DNA of 64,000 bases from Atopsyche davidsoni. Lineage: Eukaryota > Arthropoda > Insecta > Trichoptera > Hydrobiosidae. The notes beneath the pieces are model-generated. The model saw nothing but the letters and a program-made list of their open reading frames with translations, made no database searches and was not told the DNA's origin. The stretch is taken from assembly GCA_022113835.1 (NCBI GenBank), contig JAILWY010000009.1:1463501-1527500 (forward strand). The letters run 5' to 3'. Both the position numbers and the translations under genes were made by a program. Shown here in pieces: positions 57,901 through 64,000 of the stretch (its first letter is position 1; every line of letters begins with the position of its first letter).

Positions 57901-60892
57901 CGCATATGAATAAACCTATTGTCACAAATAATCGATAATAACTAAAATATGCAGTTTTATACAATAAATTATGTATAAAACAGTCGACTATGAAAAAACT
58001 TACGATTCACTAATTCATTCATTCGAATTGATTTATTTTTTTCAAACAATTATTCGGTTACCTTTTTAAAGTATTTTCGCGACCACGAATTCGCGGTTAT
58101 CTTTCAGATTATCGCGATAGATCGTCACAATTCGACTGATTAAATGACCGGGTGACGGATGGCTCGAGTGCTCCGCCATGACCTACGGCACGCCAGCCGG
58201 TGTTATTGATTCGCCCTGTCGGCCGCGATTGCTTTGACAGTCACATTGACCTTGGATCCGATAAATGCAGCCGCGACCGGCGCTTCTACGCAGATGAGCC
58301 GCACGGCACGCGGCGCTATCTGACTGCTCGCAAATTATTTATTAAACAGTTATCGAACACCTATCAGGTGTATTGAACGTATTTATGCATGAATACAGAT
58401 ACCTGCGTGCAGACAAGGCTGCCTAAATGTGTATGAACTAAATAATACAATACTTGTGTCTCCTATAAAAACCGAATAACTTTATTATTTATTAGATATG
58501 TAGAAAATTTATCTGAATTGAAAAGCTAAAAATTCTATTTTTTTTATTATAAAGTATCATACAGGGGGTCCTTAGAAAATTAAAATCGATTTGGGGGTCC
58601 CTGAACAACGTTAGGGGGTCCGCGCAAGGTTTAATATAAAATTAAAAAAATTGTGACACATTTTTATTAATATGGATGTTAAAATAAATAACAATTAATA
58701 TTATTAGCGATTTTTACGTCCTAAGTAAAATATAAATATAGACAGGTGCATAAAATACAAGTAATAACAGGCATCGCGGTGAGTCAGGTAGGTTAATACA
58801 GGAACTCAATAGAGTCGATACTTGCACCAACTAGACCATAGGTTCTCAACGGGGGCGGTACCGCCCCCCAGTGGGCGCTGGAGCTTTCCAAGGGGGCGGT
58901 GGCGGGTCCATGGGATAATGGGGGGCGTTTTGAAGTTCACGGGGGGCGGAAAAATATTTTATCTAGCTCTAGCTATTTTAAATACTGTGTAAAAAAATCA
59001 ATTTTTGACATAGACAAATAAAGTGACTCAAATCACTTTATTTGTTTATGTCGAAAGTTGATTTTTTTTACAAGAGTATTGAAAAAACTATAAATTATAT
59101 TTATCTATTTTTTATTATTTAATTAACGTCCATTTTCAGGGTAAAATAAAATCTTGAAGATGTTGAAAAATTTGATAAAATTACGACTTTCAAAACCAAA
59201 GATTGTTAAAGATTTTTTAATTTTTAATTTTCAAACTTATCCTAACAAGAGGGTTTATAATTAATCTTTTAATTCCAATTGAAAAAATGAGTCATAAATG
59301 CTTAGGATTCTTGGAACAGAAACATCGCGAAACTCCAATCCCGAAACTTCAATCGGAAAAACACATATTTATCATATTAAAAGTTAATTATTAGAAATGA
59401 AAAAAAAAGTAGTAGAAGAAAAAATGTATCTAGCTTTCTGCATTTAAATTTTTTTGATTGGTGCAGTCGATTGGTACAAGCAAATGGTCAAAAAACTCGA
59501 ATATGCGACTTTGCCCATTAAATGTTTTTGTATGCTTGGTCAGTGATCAATACTCGTGCGTGGTAAAATAAAGTGGTCATTAAAAAGTTAATGTGTTTGT
59601 TAGCAACCAGATCAGAAGTTAAACTCTATTAGAAATAGATATAATTGAACACATTGTATGCGGGCGCGGAACTGTGCGTGGGGGGGGGGGGGGGCGTTTT
59701 TCGCGACATTTCGCGCGAACATATTTATATGCGACCCGCGCTCTAGTACTAGTCGACCAAAGACGACTTAACATGCGACCCGCGCTCTAGTACTAGTCGA
59801 CCAAAGACGACTTAACATGCGACCCGCAAACAAAGTGTTAATAAATAATATACAGAAATAAAATTGGTATAATTATAACTATTATGTCAAAGGGGGCGTT
59901 TTGAATTTTTTTTCTTGTCAAGAGGGCGGTGGTCAATAAAAGGTTGAGAACCTCTGAACTAGACTATAATATGAATTTATGTAGTTTTTCACCCAGGGGC
60001 CGTAGACAAGTTTTGACTATGAAAGGGGGTCCGTAGGCAAGTTATGACAATGAAAAAGGGTCCGTGGGCCAAAAGAGTTTGAGAGCTACTGTACTAGATG
60101 AACTAACATTAAATGTGGCCCTGACATCTTATTGTGTTAAATCTCACCTATGTAGAGTGGAGATTCTCGGCTGGCGACATTGTCGTCGATGTACGGGATG
60201 CCGAGGGTGCAGATGGCCGTCTGCCCCAGCCCCACGGCGAACAGCCCTGCGAAGAAGATCGGCAGCACCACGGCCGTCATCTGCGAGTGGGCCACCTGCT
60301 CGTCCATGACGTGCGCCAGGCAGCCCGGGGCCGCGGAGCCGGGTGCGCCGCACACGCCGGGCGGCAGAGGTGCGCTCAGGTTGCCTGTAGCACCCTGCAT
60401 CACGGACCTCGTCTCCAGCAGCCTCCCTCCGAATATGAAGTGCGGCATGGCGCAGGCGAGAGCCCCCGCCGAGAACACGATCATGCCGAACGCTATCCAC
60501 CTCGGCCTGTGCCCGCGGCCCGCGTAGTACGTCAAGAGCAGCGCCGTCGAGATTTGACCGACTTCCGTGGCGGCCACCAGCAGCCCGGTCGTCTTCGACT
60601 TTATTCTGAAGAGTTTTTCTATGGTTGTGATGACACTGACGAAGTACGTGTGGAAGACGCCCTGAAGCACCCAGCCGACCAGGAAGACGACCATGAAAGC
60701 GTGGGTGGTCTCGAAGGACCGGAGCCACGGAGGCTGCCAGGACCCCAAGCCGCAGTGGGGCGGCTCTCGCTCGACGGTAGATTCGGCCTGGGGGAGGGCC
60801 TGCCACCCCTTGCCGTTGCCGTTGGGCTGAAGGACCTCCACCGCGCCTCCCTCCCCGCCCGCCTCGGTCGCCTCCTTGCCGTTCAGTTTCAT
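33731..60892 (-). CDS. Oatp74D: Organic anion transporter, Oatp74D/ecdysone importer orthologue (complete, 10 exons)
   Basis: Ten minus-strand exons (60892-60148, 53091-52951, 37296-37156, 36877-36713, 36444-36319, 35570-35383, 35294-35170, 34610-34426, 34318-34142, 33930-33731) join in frame through GT-AG introns into 730 residues. The protein is a SLCO-family carrier of about 12 membrane segments. The family signature DPRWVGAWWLG (286-296) spans the exon 2/3 join. A Kazal-like Cys-rich extracellular loop runs over 485-532, with N-glycosylation sites around it. As I recall Drosophila Oatp74D, agreement is high throughout (for example YFVSVITTIEKLF and LSNDILM), including the C-terminal DTTV, a PDZ-ligand type end. 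That protein imports ecdysone into cells, so ecdysteroid uptake across the plasma membrane is the likely role. The cytosolic N terminus (about 58 residues) is shorter than the fly one. A TTTCCTAG acceptor 8 bases before the ATG implies an upstream non-coding exon. Introns 1 and 2 are large and TE-filled. Confidence 0.94.
34142..34318 (-). CDS. Oatp74D: Oatp74D coding exon 9 (residues 606-664)
   Basis: Encodes DKALAMGIIQFAIGLFGNVP and PIIFGVVVDSACLLW, then the Cys-containing loop CQTKGACFLYD, all strongly conserved in the family. Acceptor TTATTTTCAG, donor GTAAGA. Confidence 0.93.
34426..34610 (-). CDS. Oatp74D: Oatp74D coding exon 8 (residues 545-605)
   Basis: Encodes the end of the extracellular loop with two Cys (YCTGNCTNF), membrane segment VLFICIFSFIMFTHAT and the conserved EVGSILLIMRCTDPK. 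Confidence 0.92.
35170..35294 (-). CDS. Oatp74D: Oatp74D coding exon 7 (residues 503-543)
   Basis: Second half of the Kazal-like domain: DGKTYFSACHAGC, then Cys530 and Cys532, with N-glycosylation candidates at Asn517 and Asn537. The donor ATG|GTTCGT is non-consensus at +3 but is the only site that keeps phase with exon 8 (joining codon TGG). Confidence 0.88.
35383..35570 (-). CDS. Oatp74D: Oatp74D coding exon 6 (residues 440-502)
   Basis: Encodes the end of TM9 (MLILIFVGC), a variable extracellular stretch with NNTT glycosylation sites, and the first half of the Kazal-like domain (Cys485, 489, 491 and 500). It ends in phase 0 at CAA|GTAAG. Confidence 0.93.
36319..36444 (-). CDS. Oatp74D: Oatp74D coding exon 5 (residues 398-439)
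   Basis: Encodes membrane segments GILVMGIGILLSGAVILKF and the start of the next one (RFVAGWIALTALAYSL). No methionine start lies within it, so it is recoverable only by splice signals and homology. Confidence 0.92.
36713..36877 (-). CDS. Oatp74D: Oatp74D coding exon 4 (residues 343-397)
   Basis: Encodes DFPKALKRQLSNDILMLRTA and TM7 with GLYTFLPKYLESQFRLA, one of the most conserved stretches of insect Oatp74D as I recall it. The donor GTTTGT is weaker than at the other exons. Confidence 0.93.
37003..37100. repeat. Inverted pair of TTTTGGTCTC.GT.CTGGGAC blocks in Oatp74D intron 3/4 region
   Basis: The block at about 37004-37043 is repeated in inverse orientation at about 37050-37092, forming an imperfect hairpin of about 36-bp arms. 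The preceding TTCGTAGGTTTTGGC (36931) links it to similar heads at 2138, 39500 and 45930. The repeat family is not identified. Confidence 0.65.
37156..37296 (-). CDS. Oatp74D: Oatp74D coding exon 3 (residues 296-342)
   Basis: Completes the signature Gly, then a membrane segment (LVLVAGSLSLMSLAMFCFP). The start of the large cytosolic loop, rich in Pro and Lys (PPLKKQEAPQKPHLK), follows. Acceptor TTTTTTCAG, donor GTAAGT, both phase 1. Confidence 0.93.
38178..38275 (-). repeat. tRNA-derived SINE-like fragment
   Basis: On the minus strand the sequence reads GGCTACTTGGCTCATAGGTT then AGCATAGTCAAAACTCTTGACCG, an A-box-like head. A GTCCCGAACTGACG stretch follows where a B box would stand. The call rests only on these weak promoter-like boxes. 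Confidence 0.35.
38930..39180. other. GC-rich island within intron 2
   Basis: About 250 bases of GC-rich DNA with two overlapping plus frames of 82-87 codons. Neither has a signal peptide, domain or splice context, and the intron strand is the opposite one. I do not call a gene. Confidence 0.45.
40902..41185 (+). repeat. Imperfect tandem duplication, period about 166 bp
   Basis: The block beginning GCACTCATTATTACACCCGC at 40902 recurs at 41068, sharing GCCACCAT, AAG.CACCAGGGTATACCCG and AACT.GCACTCG.CT. A shorter third trace lies just before it (CACGACTGGTTG near 40864). The copies are clearly diverged, so the duplication is not recent. Confidence 0.75.
42985..43110 (-). pseudogene. Penelope-like element C-terminal coding fragment
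   Basis: The minus frame carries RARLVGEAIEILKLPDNIDR followed by GDGLRLRTAWLP. From memory this matches the conserved tail of Penelope-like (GIY-YIG endonuclease) retroelements, and two shorter copies of it lie at 2.4 and 12.5 kb. A GIY-YIG motif is not visible here, so the copy is partial, and the family call could be wrong. Confidence 0.5.
45925..46090. repeat. Dispersed repeat, TTCGTAGGATTTGGCA family
   Basis: It begins GTTCGTAGGATTTGGCAGCC like the block at 2138 and continues through CCGGGAACGAAACGTCAGAA. Related fragments of the latter part (CGGAAGACAC) occur near 21290 and 39670. It could be retroelement 3' sequence, possibly Penelope-like, but I cannot confirm the family. Confidence 0.5.
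47160..47230. repeat. Palindromic (AC)n/(GT)n microsatellite
   Basis: An AC-rich tract switches to GT at TACGTA (centre 47208/47209), giving a perfect inverted repeat of about 16 bp per arm (47193-47224) that could extrude a cruciform or hairpin. Confidence 0.85.
48318..48405. repeat. C-rich minisatellite, CTGCCCGCCCC-type units
   Basis: About eight degenerate 10-12-bp units of CCTGCCCGYCCC lie within a GC-rich island (48205-48440). The opposite strand is G-run rich and could form quadruplexes. Frames of 88-135 codons here on both strands are by-products of the repeat. Confidence 0.8.
50499..51126. mobile_element. Non-autonomous piggyBac-like element (628 bp), inverse copy
   Basis: Same family as 1461-2115 but in the opposite orientation. 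It starts CACACTAAAGGCGGG after TTAA (50495-50498) and ends CCCGCTTAAAGTGTG. TTAA lies one base further on (51128-51131), so the right junction has a one-base irregularity. The doubled subterminal block is present here too (about 50910-50935 and 51088-51118). It sits in Oatp74D intron 2. Confidence 0.85.
51165..51300. other. GC-rich island adjacent to piggyBac-like element
   Basis: About 135 bases of GC-rich sequence starting some 40 bases after the element end. The 129-codon plus frame through it has no recognised domain and continues into AT-rich sequence. Confidence 0.4.
51586..51641. repeat. Repeat block flanking fold-back element copy B
   Basis: Near-identical to 19490-19556 and in the same position relative to the tRNA-cored element that follows. 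Confidence 0.75.
51649..51836 (+). mobile_element. Fold-back element with tRNA-like core, copy B
   Basis: The 5' arm GGGCACATTGGTTCATATGT (51665 on) and 3' arm ending TATGTGTGAACTAATGTG form imperfect inverted repeats of about 45 bp. The core at 51709-51782 is the same tRNA-like sequence, short of its first two bases because of a 12-nt deletion at the arm/core junction. The last few bases of the 3' arm (CC and beyond) are replaced. Confidence 0.72.
51709..51782 (+). tRNA. tRNA-Thr(TGT)-like core, copy B
   Basis: The T arm GTGGGTTCAAATCCCAC is intact and the anticodon loop is CATGTAA, with A rather than U before the TGT anticodon. The start of the acceptor stem is deleted, so it is not a working tRNA. 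Confidence 0.4.
52951..53091 (-). CDS. Oatp74D: Oatp74D coding exon 2 (residues 249-295)
   Basis: Encodes ITIGVRIVGPAGGFILGSFC (a membrane segment) and most of the family signature up to GAWWL. The exon sits alone between a 7.1-kb and a 15.7-kb intron. Acceptor TTGTTCCAG, donor GTAAGT. Confidence 0.93.
53275..53500 (+). mobile_element. Fold-back element with tRNA-like core, copy C (most complete)
   Basis: The left part GGCACATCGGTTCATATGTA, then ATTGTTAAAAATTCTCGAT, is inversely matched by AGAGTTTCTTTAAATCATCT through CTATGTATGAACTAATGTGCC on the right. The arms are about 45 bp and about three quarters identical by eye. The core at 53345-53420 is full length. The outer boundaries AATATTGGTTGG and ATTAGTAATAATAT are shared with other copies. 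A target duplication is not clear. Confidence 0.75.
53345..53420 (+). tRNA. tRNA-Thr(TGT)-like core, copy C (76 nt)
   Basis: GTGATT at the start pairs with AATCAC at the end. The anticodon arm CCGGC-CATGTAA-GCCAG has one mismatch and a TGT anticodon, and the T arm is GTGGATTCAAATCCCAC. It resembles tRNA-Thr(TGT) in the segment around the anticodon, but position 33 is A, which would impair decoding. Confidence 0.5.
55080..55445 (+). pseudogene. Jockey-like LINE, 3' end of reverse-transcriptase ORF
   Basis: The frame includes HKPLQVIQNKILRWALNAPW and FVQNAQLHRD...TIHEVINDLA, the conserved C-terminal tail of ORF2 in jockey-clade non-LTR retrotransposons, and stops at 55335. A C-rich 3' untranslated region reaches CCCCATGGTGACACAAGCCA. 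The RT and endonuclease domains are absent (5' truncation). Confidence 0.8.
55530..55895 (-). pseudogene. Jockey-like LINE 3' end, second copy in inverse orientation
   Basis: The minus strand encodes TYACPIWGYITFEKHKPFQNK, then ALNAPRFIQNAQLHGNTKT, with a stop and a small deletion relative to 55080-55445. The 3' region again has the GGTGACATAAG-type end. YACPIWG is a jockey-clade ORF2 motif. The two copies stand tail to tail about 85-100 bases apart. Confidence 0.78.
57705..57832 (+). repeat. Dispersed ~120-bp repeat (GGACCCACTACACTATTTTC family), copy 3
   Basis: It matches copy 1 at 15118 closely, including TCAGCATGAGTATATGCTCA and the tail GATGATGAAGAATAA. Confidence 0.75.
58991..59069. 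repeat. Near-perfect hairpin with ~36-bp arms
   Basis: AAAAAAATCAATTTTTGACA continuing to AATAAAGTGA is inversely matched by TCACTTTATTTGTTTATGTC continuing to TTGATTTTTTT, with a loop of about 6 bases and one or two mismatches. It lies within the hAT element. Confidence 0.85.
59729..59827. repeat. 44-bp tandem repeat, two full units plus partial
   Basis: Two identical 44-bp units begin ATGCGACCCGCGCTCTAGTA at 59729 and 59773. A third unit starts at 59817 but keeps only ATGCGACCCGC. The identity points to a recent duplication. Confidence 0.92.
60148..60892 (-). CDS. Oatp74D: Oatp74D exon 1 of coding sequence (residues 1-248)
   Basis: Holds the cytosolic N terminus, TM1 (THAFMVVFLVGWVLQGVF) and the TTIEKLF/IKSKTTG loop. 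TM2 and TM3 flank GRGHRPRW, and the first large extracellular loop carries Cys181 and Cys191. It ends at GIPYIDDNV...LYI. The start was chosen because AAACATGAA is a good context and an acceptor site lies just upstream. GC-rich codons contrast with AT-rich downstream exons. It ends at G|GTGAG (phase 1). Confidence 0.94.
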
Positions 60893-63800
60893 GTTTATTC
60901 CTAGGAAAGAAAACGACCATTAACATAACAAAAAATATATTTTTTTTTTCGTTAGAGAATACACCGCACAATGAGCTAACCTATGAAAACATTAGTACAA
61001 TAACATACACCAAACTGAAATAAGCATATTTATATAAAATTAAACATTTTATGTATAAATAATAATAAAGTAAATTTCAATGTATGTTAAGGTACTCAAC
61101 ATTGTTTAGATTTGATGACACTTCAGTCAGTTTCTGTAATTAATAACGACATTTAGGTTATGCGAGAGCGAAAAGCCACGTCGGGATGCTCGGTCATGAT
61201 AAAAAAAGGCAGAAAATGTTCCCAACGACGCACACAAGAGGATCAGTTGGAGGCCAAAAACAGGAAGCCGTAAAGTAATATGTATTCACCATAAAATCAT
61301 GTAAGGCACGTAATAAAATTAATATTTGTGACAACCCAGTAGCCTTCTATACTATTACAGTCAGTAACACCACGTCACACACGTGTGACAATCACGGACA
61401 AAGAAGGTTTCCGGCCGTAAAATAATCAAAATCAAATGAATATAAGAAATATAATCACAGTAAATAAGTTATAAAATCACAATTCAAACTTTTTTTTAAA
61501 ACTATCTATACTGAAATATGCTTTTGATTTTTAAAACATACCACTGATACTGAAAAAAAATGTACTGGTTTCATACTTGCATGGGCTTGCACACCACATT
61601 ATAATAAACACATTATATATTTGGAGTAAAATCTACATTAAGTCGAGGTTATTGCATACTAATATATATATGTGTATGTACATATTAATAAATCATTGAT
61701 ATTACCGAGCAGGCTATAACCCATTAACTCGACAGATTGAGAAACGTTTTAATAAATTGACTTTGTCTATTCAGACTGCATAGACGAAGTTACGAAAAAA
61801 ATTGATTGATCAACTCGTTATCACGATAGATTTTTGTATTTTGCGTAGAACGGCTTAAATCTTAATACAACTGTACTAAAGTAACTGTTATTTTATTTAG
61901 AAAATCCAATTTCATAATCTTAAATGTAATGTTTGTTGTATTCATGTTTTACCTTTTAAGTAAACATTTCATTGAAGCAAATGTATTCAGATGGAATTTA
62001 ATATCTCAATAATATTTTTTGTGCTGGATTCCTGGTAAAAGTTTAAACTTATAAAATCAACATTATGTCATTCCTTAGTAGAAGATTGGTGCGACCGAAA
62101 CGTGAATCATTTCCAAGCACAAAAAACCGCTAAAATTTCTTGGTAATATTATGATATATATAAAAAATCTACGAAACTTAAAATTTTACAGAAAATAGTG
62201 AATAGATTTATTTATACTTCCGTCATAAGTAAAAACACAGTAATTCCATTATAAAAGTATTTTAAAAATCTATTTTTTTTAATGCGGAACTTGAAAATTT
62301 GTAGTTATCGTGTTCTGTTCATACTTCCCGTGTTATTTTTATAAAGATTAAATATTATTAATAAAATTAAAAGTACACGGTAATTACAAGGATTAAAAAG
62401 GACTGGCCCGCCAATTGCACTCGCCGTGTGGAAGTTTTATTTGCTATTGATTTTTTAAATACTCAGTTCTTTAGTATTATATCGCGTTTTTTTTTCATTT
62501 TAAATGTTCCGACGTTTAAGTCCCGGAACTGGAGCTATCTTTAGGAACAGAAAAAATAGCATAATAACCCAGGAAAAGGAGCGGTAAAACATACAAAAAT
62601 TAACAAGAAAACAACAACGGCCGCCAAAATTTACTAACATTTCTAACCTTATTAGCTAATTATTCAATATTTGTTGAATTATATAATTCGAATTGTTTAA
62701 AGAATGAGTGGTCAAGTCATTAATAAATTTTAAGTACAGTGAAACTGATGTCATGAATAAGATTGAATCAATTAACTGCAAGTTTTAATTAATTCAAACA
62801 CTAGTGAAATATTTAGTAACAATGATAAAAGACGCAACAGAATGATACAAAAATTCCATGAAAAAATTAATTTACTATAAAATGTACATATATGAGACGT
62901 ATTTTTAAAATTTTTGATTACTACCATTTTTTTTAAAATCTCTTAAAAAAGTCTCGGGTGAGAGATTGCCTCAAAAAATACAAACGTTTCAAAATATTGA
63001 ACACATATTATTACTTGCAATTATTAATCACAAATGAAGATGTGCACGCTCAAATCATAACAGACATTGCGCAAGTCATCATAAGTAAACCGAACTGTAC
63101 TCGTAAAAAAACATGTTCGCGTAGTAAATTATCGTATTATGATGCATTCTTTTTTTTTTTTTTTGTTTTCTTTCGTGGCAGTGTTTTTTTTTTTTTTGAA
63201 TAGGAAATTTTATTCTTTTGATCAAATCGTTCAAGTAGACATTCAAACAAACAGTCAGGTGTTGCGCAAGTCACCTTCCCGGCTCACGCACTTGCGGCAA
63301 GTGAACCAGTTCTCGGGCCCGACGAGCGGCAGTGGCGGCCGGTCGAGTCGGGTTTCGTAACACCATCTCGCGCGCTGGCCTTCGGTTTTTTGTGAATCAA
63401 TTCACGTTGGTTTTTATTAATAGTTTTTGGCCGCACTTTTGTAACAACAGAACAATAACGCGGCAGGATCTCGGCCCGGGCCGCGAGACCCCCTTTTGTT
63501 TGCGGGCCCGCCGAATGTGTTTGCGCTTTTTTTTTTGCCGCTCCGGTAAAAAAAAACGTGGCAAGCTCGTATCGTTAGAGGGAAATAATAAAAACCTACG
63601 CGCTACACTGCCATATCTAATTGGAATGGTACAACCCAATTAATTAATGATTATACCGATGTATGATGATTTGTTTGTAGGTTTATTCCGCTTAGAGCTT
63701 GAAGCGGATAATAAATTAACAATATAAAGCTAATGAATAAGATAGCGTACTGAGGTTGTATTTTTTATTGAAAAGTCGAATCTCATATTTCAAGGTCATT

Positions 63801-64000
63801 TACAAACTAAAATGTGAAAGTTGTTTTACCATCTAATTATAATTGTATTTTGCTTTTCAAAATGATTATTACAATTAGTTATACAATTAAAAAACCTTTA
63901 ATTTCAGTGCGTATTTTTTTTTTTACTAAAACAACAAAAAAGCGTTGCTAAGTATTTTTTTTAATATTCTGTTCAATATGATGGTTAAAACGGGGAAAAG
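60893..64000 (-). other. Upstream flank or 5' intron of Oatp74D
   Basis: The ATG of the transporter follows an acceptor site (TTTCTTTCCTAG, ending near 60901), so at least one non-coding exon lies further right. To about 63130 the sequence is AT-rich with no gene. From 63130 it has long T runs, then a GC-rich block (63260-63530), then AT-rich sequence to the window end. Confidence 0.5.
63260..63530. promoter_or_regulatory. GC/CpG-rich block, candidate promoter or first exon of Oatp74D
   Basis: This is the only strongly GC-rich block upstream of the transporter on its strand. A minus-strand donor-like GTGAGC lies at 63282-63287. A plus-strand 103-codon frame across it shows no domain. The promoter assignment is inference from position and composition only. 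Confidence 0.3.

Larger units (their letters stand above)
58837..59956. mobile_element. Non-autonomous hAT element (1120 bp) with 8-bp duplication AACTAGAC
   Basis: The ends are CATAGGTTCTCAAC and, inwards from the right, CAGAGGTTCTCAAC. The octamer AACTAGAC lies directly outside both ends (58829-58836 and 59957-59964). Inside are GGGGGCGG-rich segments near both ends, a 36-bp-arm hairpin at 58991-59069, a run of 15 G near 59680 and a 44-bp tandem repeat. No transposase frame is present. Confidence 0.9.
58559..60098. mobile_element. Probable outer hAT-like element split by a younger hAT insertion
   Basis: The left part (TACAGGGGGTCCTTAG) and right part (GGGTCCGTGGGCCAAAAGAG then TTTGAGAGCTACTGTA) share GGGGTCC repeats, and the right end resembles hAT termini. 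They flank the complete element at 58837-59956. The inverted termini match poorly and no 8-bp duplication is evident, so the outer limits are tentative. Confidence 0.45.
53092..60147 (-). other. Oatp74D intron 1 (7.1 kb), content overview
   Basis: It holds fold-back copy C, a GC-rich patch (54935-55015), the inverted LINE pair (55.1-55.9 kb), dispersed repeat copy 3 (57.7 kb), a GC-rich patch (58140-58325) and the nested hAT elements (58.6-60.1 kb). Otherwise it is AT-rich sequence with no nested gene seen. Confidence 0.65.

Noticed and set aside
60134..60971. Long frames (256 codons plus, 275 codons minus) over Oatp74D exon 1
   Set aside because: They overlap the strongly supported OATP frame. 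The alternatives are Arg/Pro/Gly-rich shadows without domains.
1..64000. CRISPR arrays, operons, rRNA genes, bacterial promoters
   Set aside because: None seen. Spliced genes, polyadenylation signals and eukaryotic TEs show that this is nuclear eukaryotic DNA.

Overview
This is a eukaryotic, AT-rich, transposon-laden window, most likely from an insect and probably a moth or butterfly. The clade rests on three things: insect-type secreted structural genes with short introns, a steroid transporter matching the insect Oatp74D/EcI type, and a TE mix (piggyBac-like TTAA elements, Helitrons, mariner, hAT, Penelope-like and jockey-like fragments) usual in Lepidoptera. The species cannot be named from the sequence. 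There are no prokaryotic features, no CRISPR array and no rRNA.

Only three protein-coding genes are supported. (1) A two-exon gene on + (21993-23088) encodes a 258-residue secreted protein, rich in Pro and acidic residues, with a DUF4774-like Gly/Ala/Ser C-terminal region. (2) A three-exon gene on + (27105-28432) encodes a 238-residue secreted Gly/His-rich protein with seven exact-length 27-bp repeats. Both have a TATA box, a signal peptide, a short propeptide ending in Lys-Arg and a phase-1 first intron. They look like cuticle, silk or other extracellular-matrix genes. (3) A ten-exon gene on - (60892 down to 33731) encodes a complete 730-residue organic anion transporting polypeptide, the apparent orthologue of Oatp74D, the ecdysone importer (EcI). 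Its introns 1 (7.1 kb) and 2 (15.7 kb) make up much of the right half. Linkage of an ecdysteroid importer to two cuticle-like genes is suggestive, but the sequence shows no functional link.

Layout: 1-21 kb is gene-poor, with piggyBac-like, Helitron, Tc1/mariner, hAT, Penelope-like and retroposed insertions. 21-28.6 kb holds the two secreted-protein genes. 28.6-33.7 kb is AT-rich and includes the 3' flank of the transporter. 33.7-60.9 kb is the transporter with its TE-rich introns. 60.9-64 kb is its upstream flank, with a GC-rich block near 63.3-63.5 kb.

The most unusual feature is a dispersed family of fold-back elements, four copies, each with a 76-nt tRNA-Thr-like core (in some copies indel-shortened) between inverted arms. 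One copy has a different, well-matched pair of outer arms around the same core.
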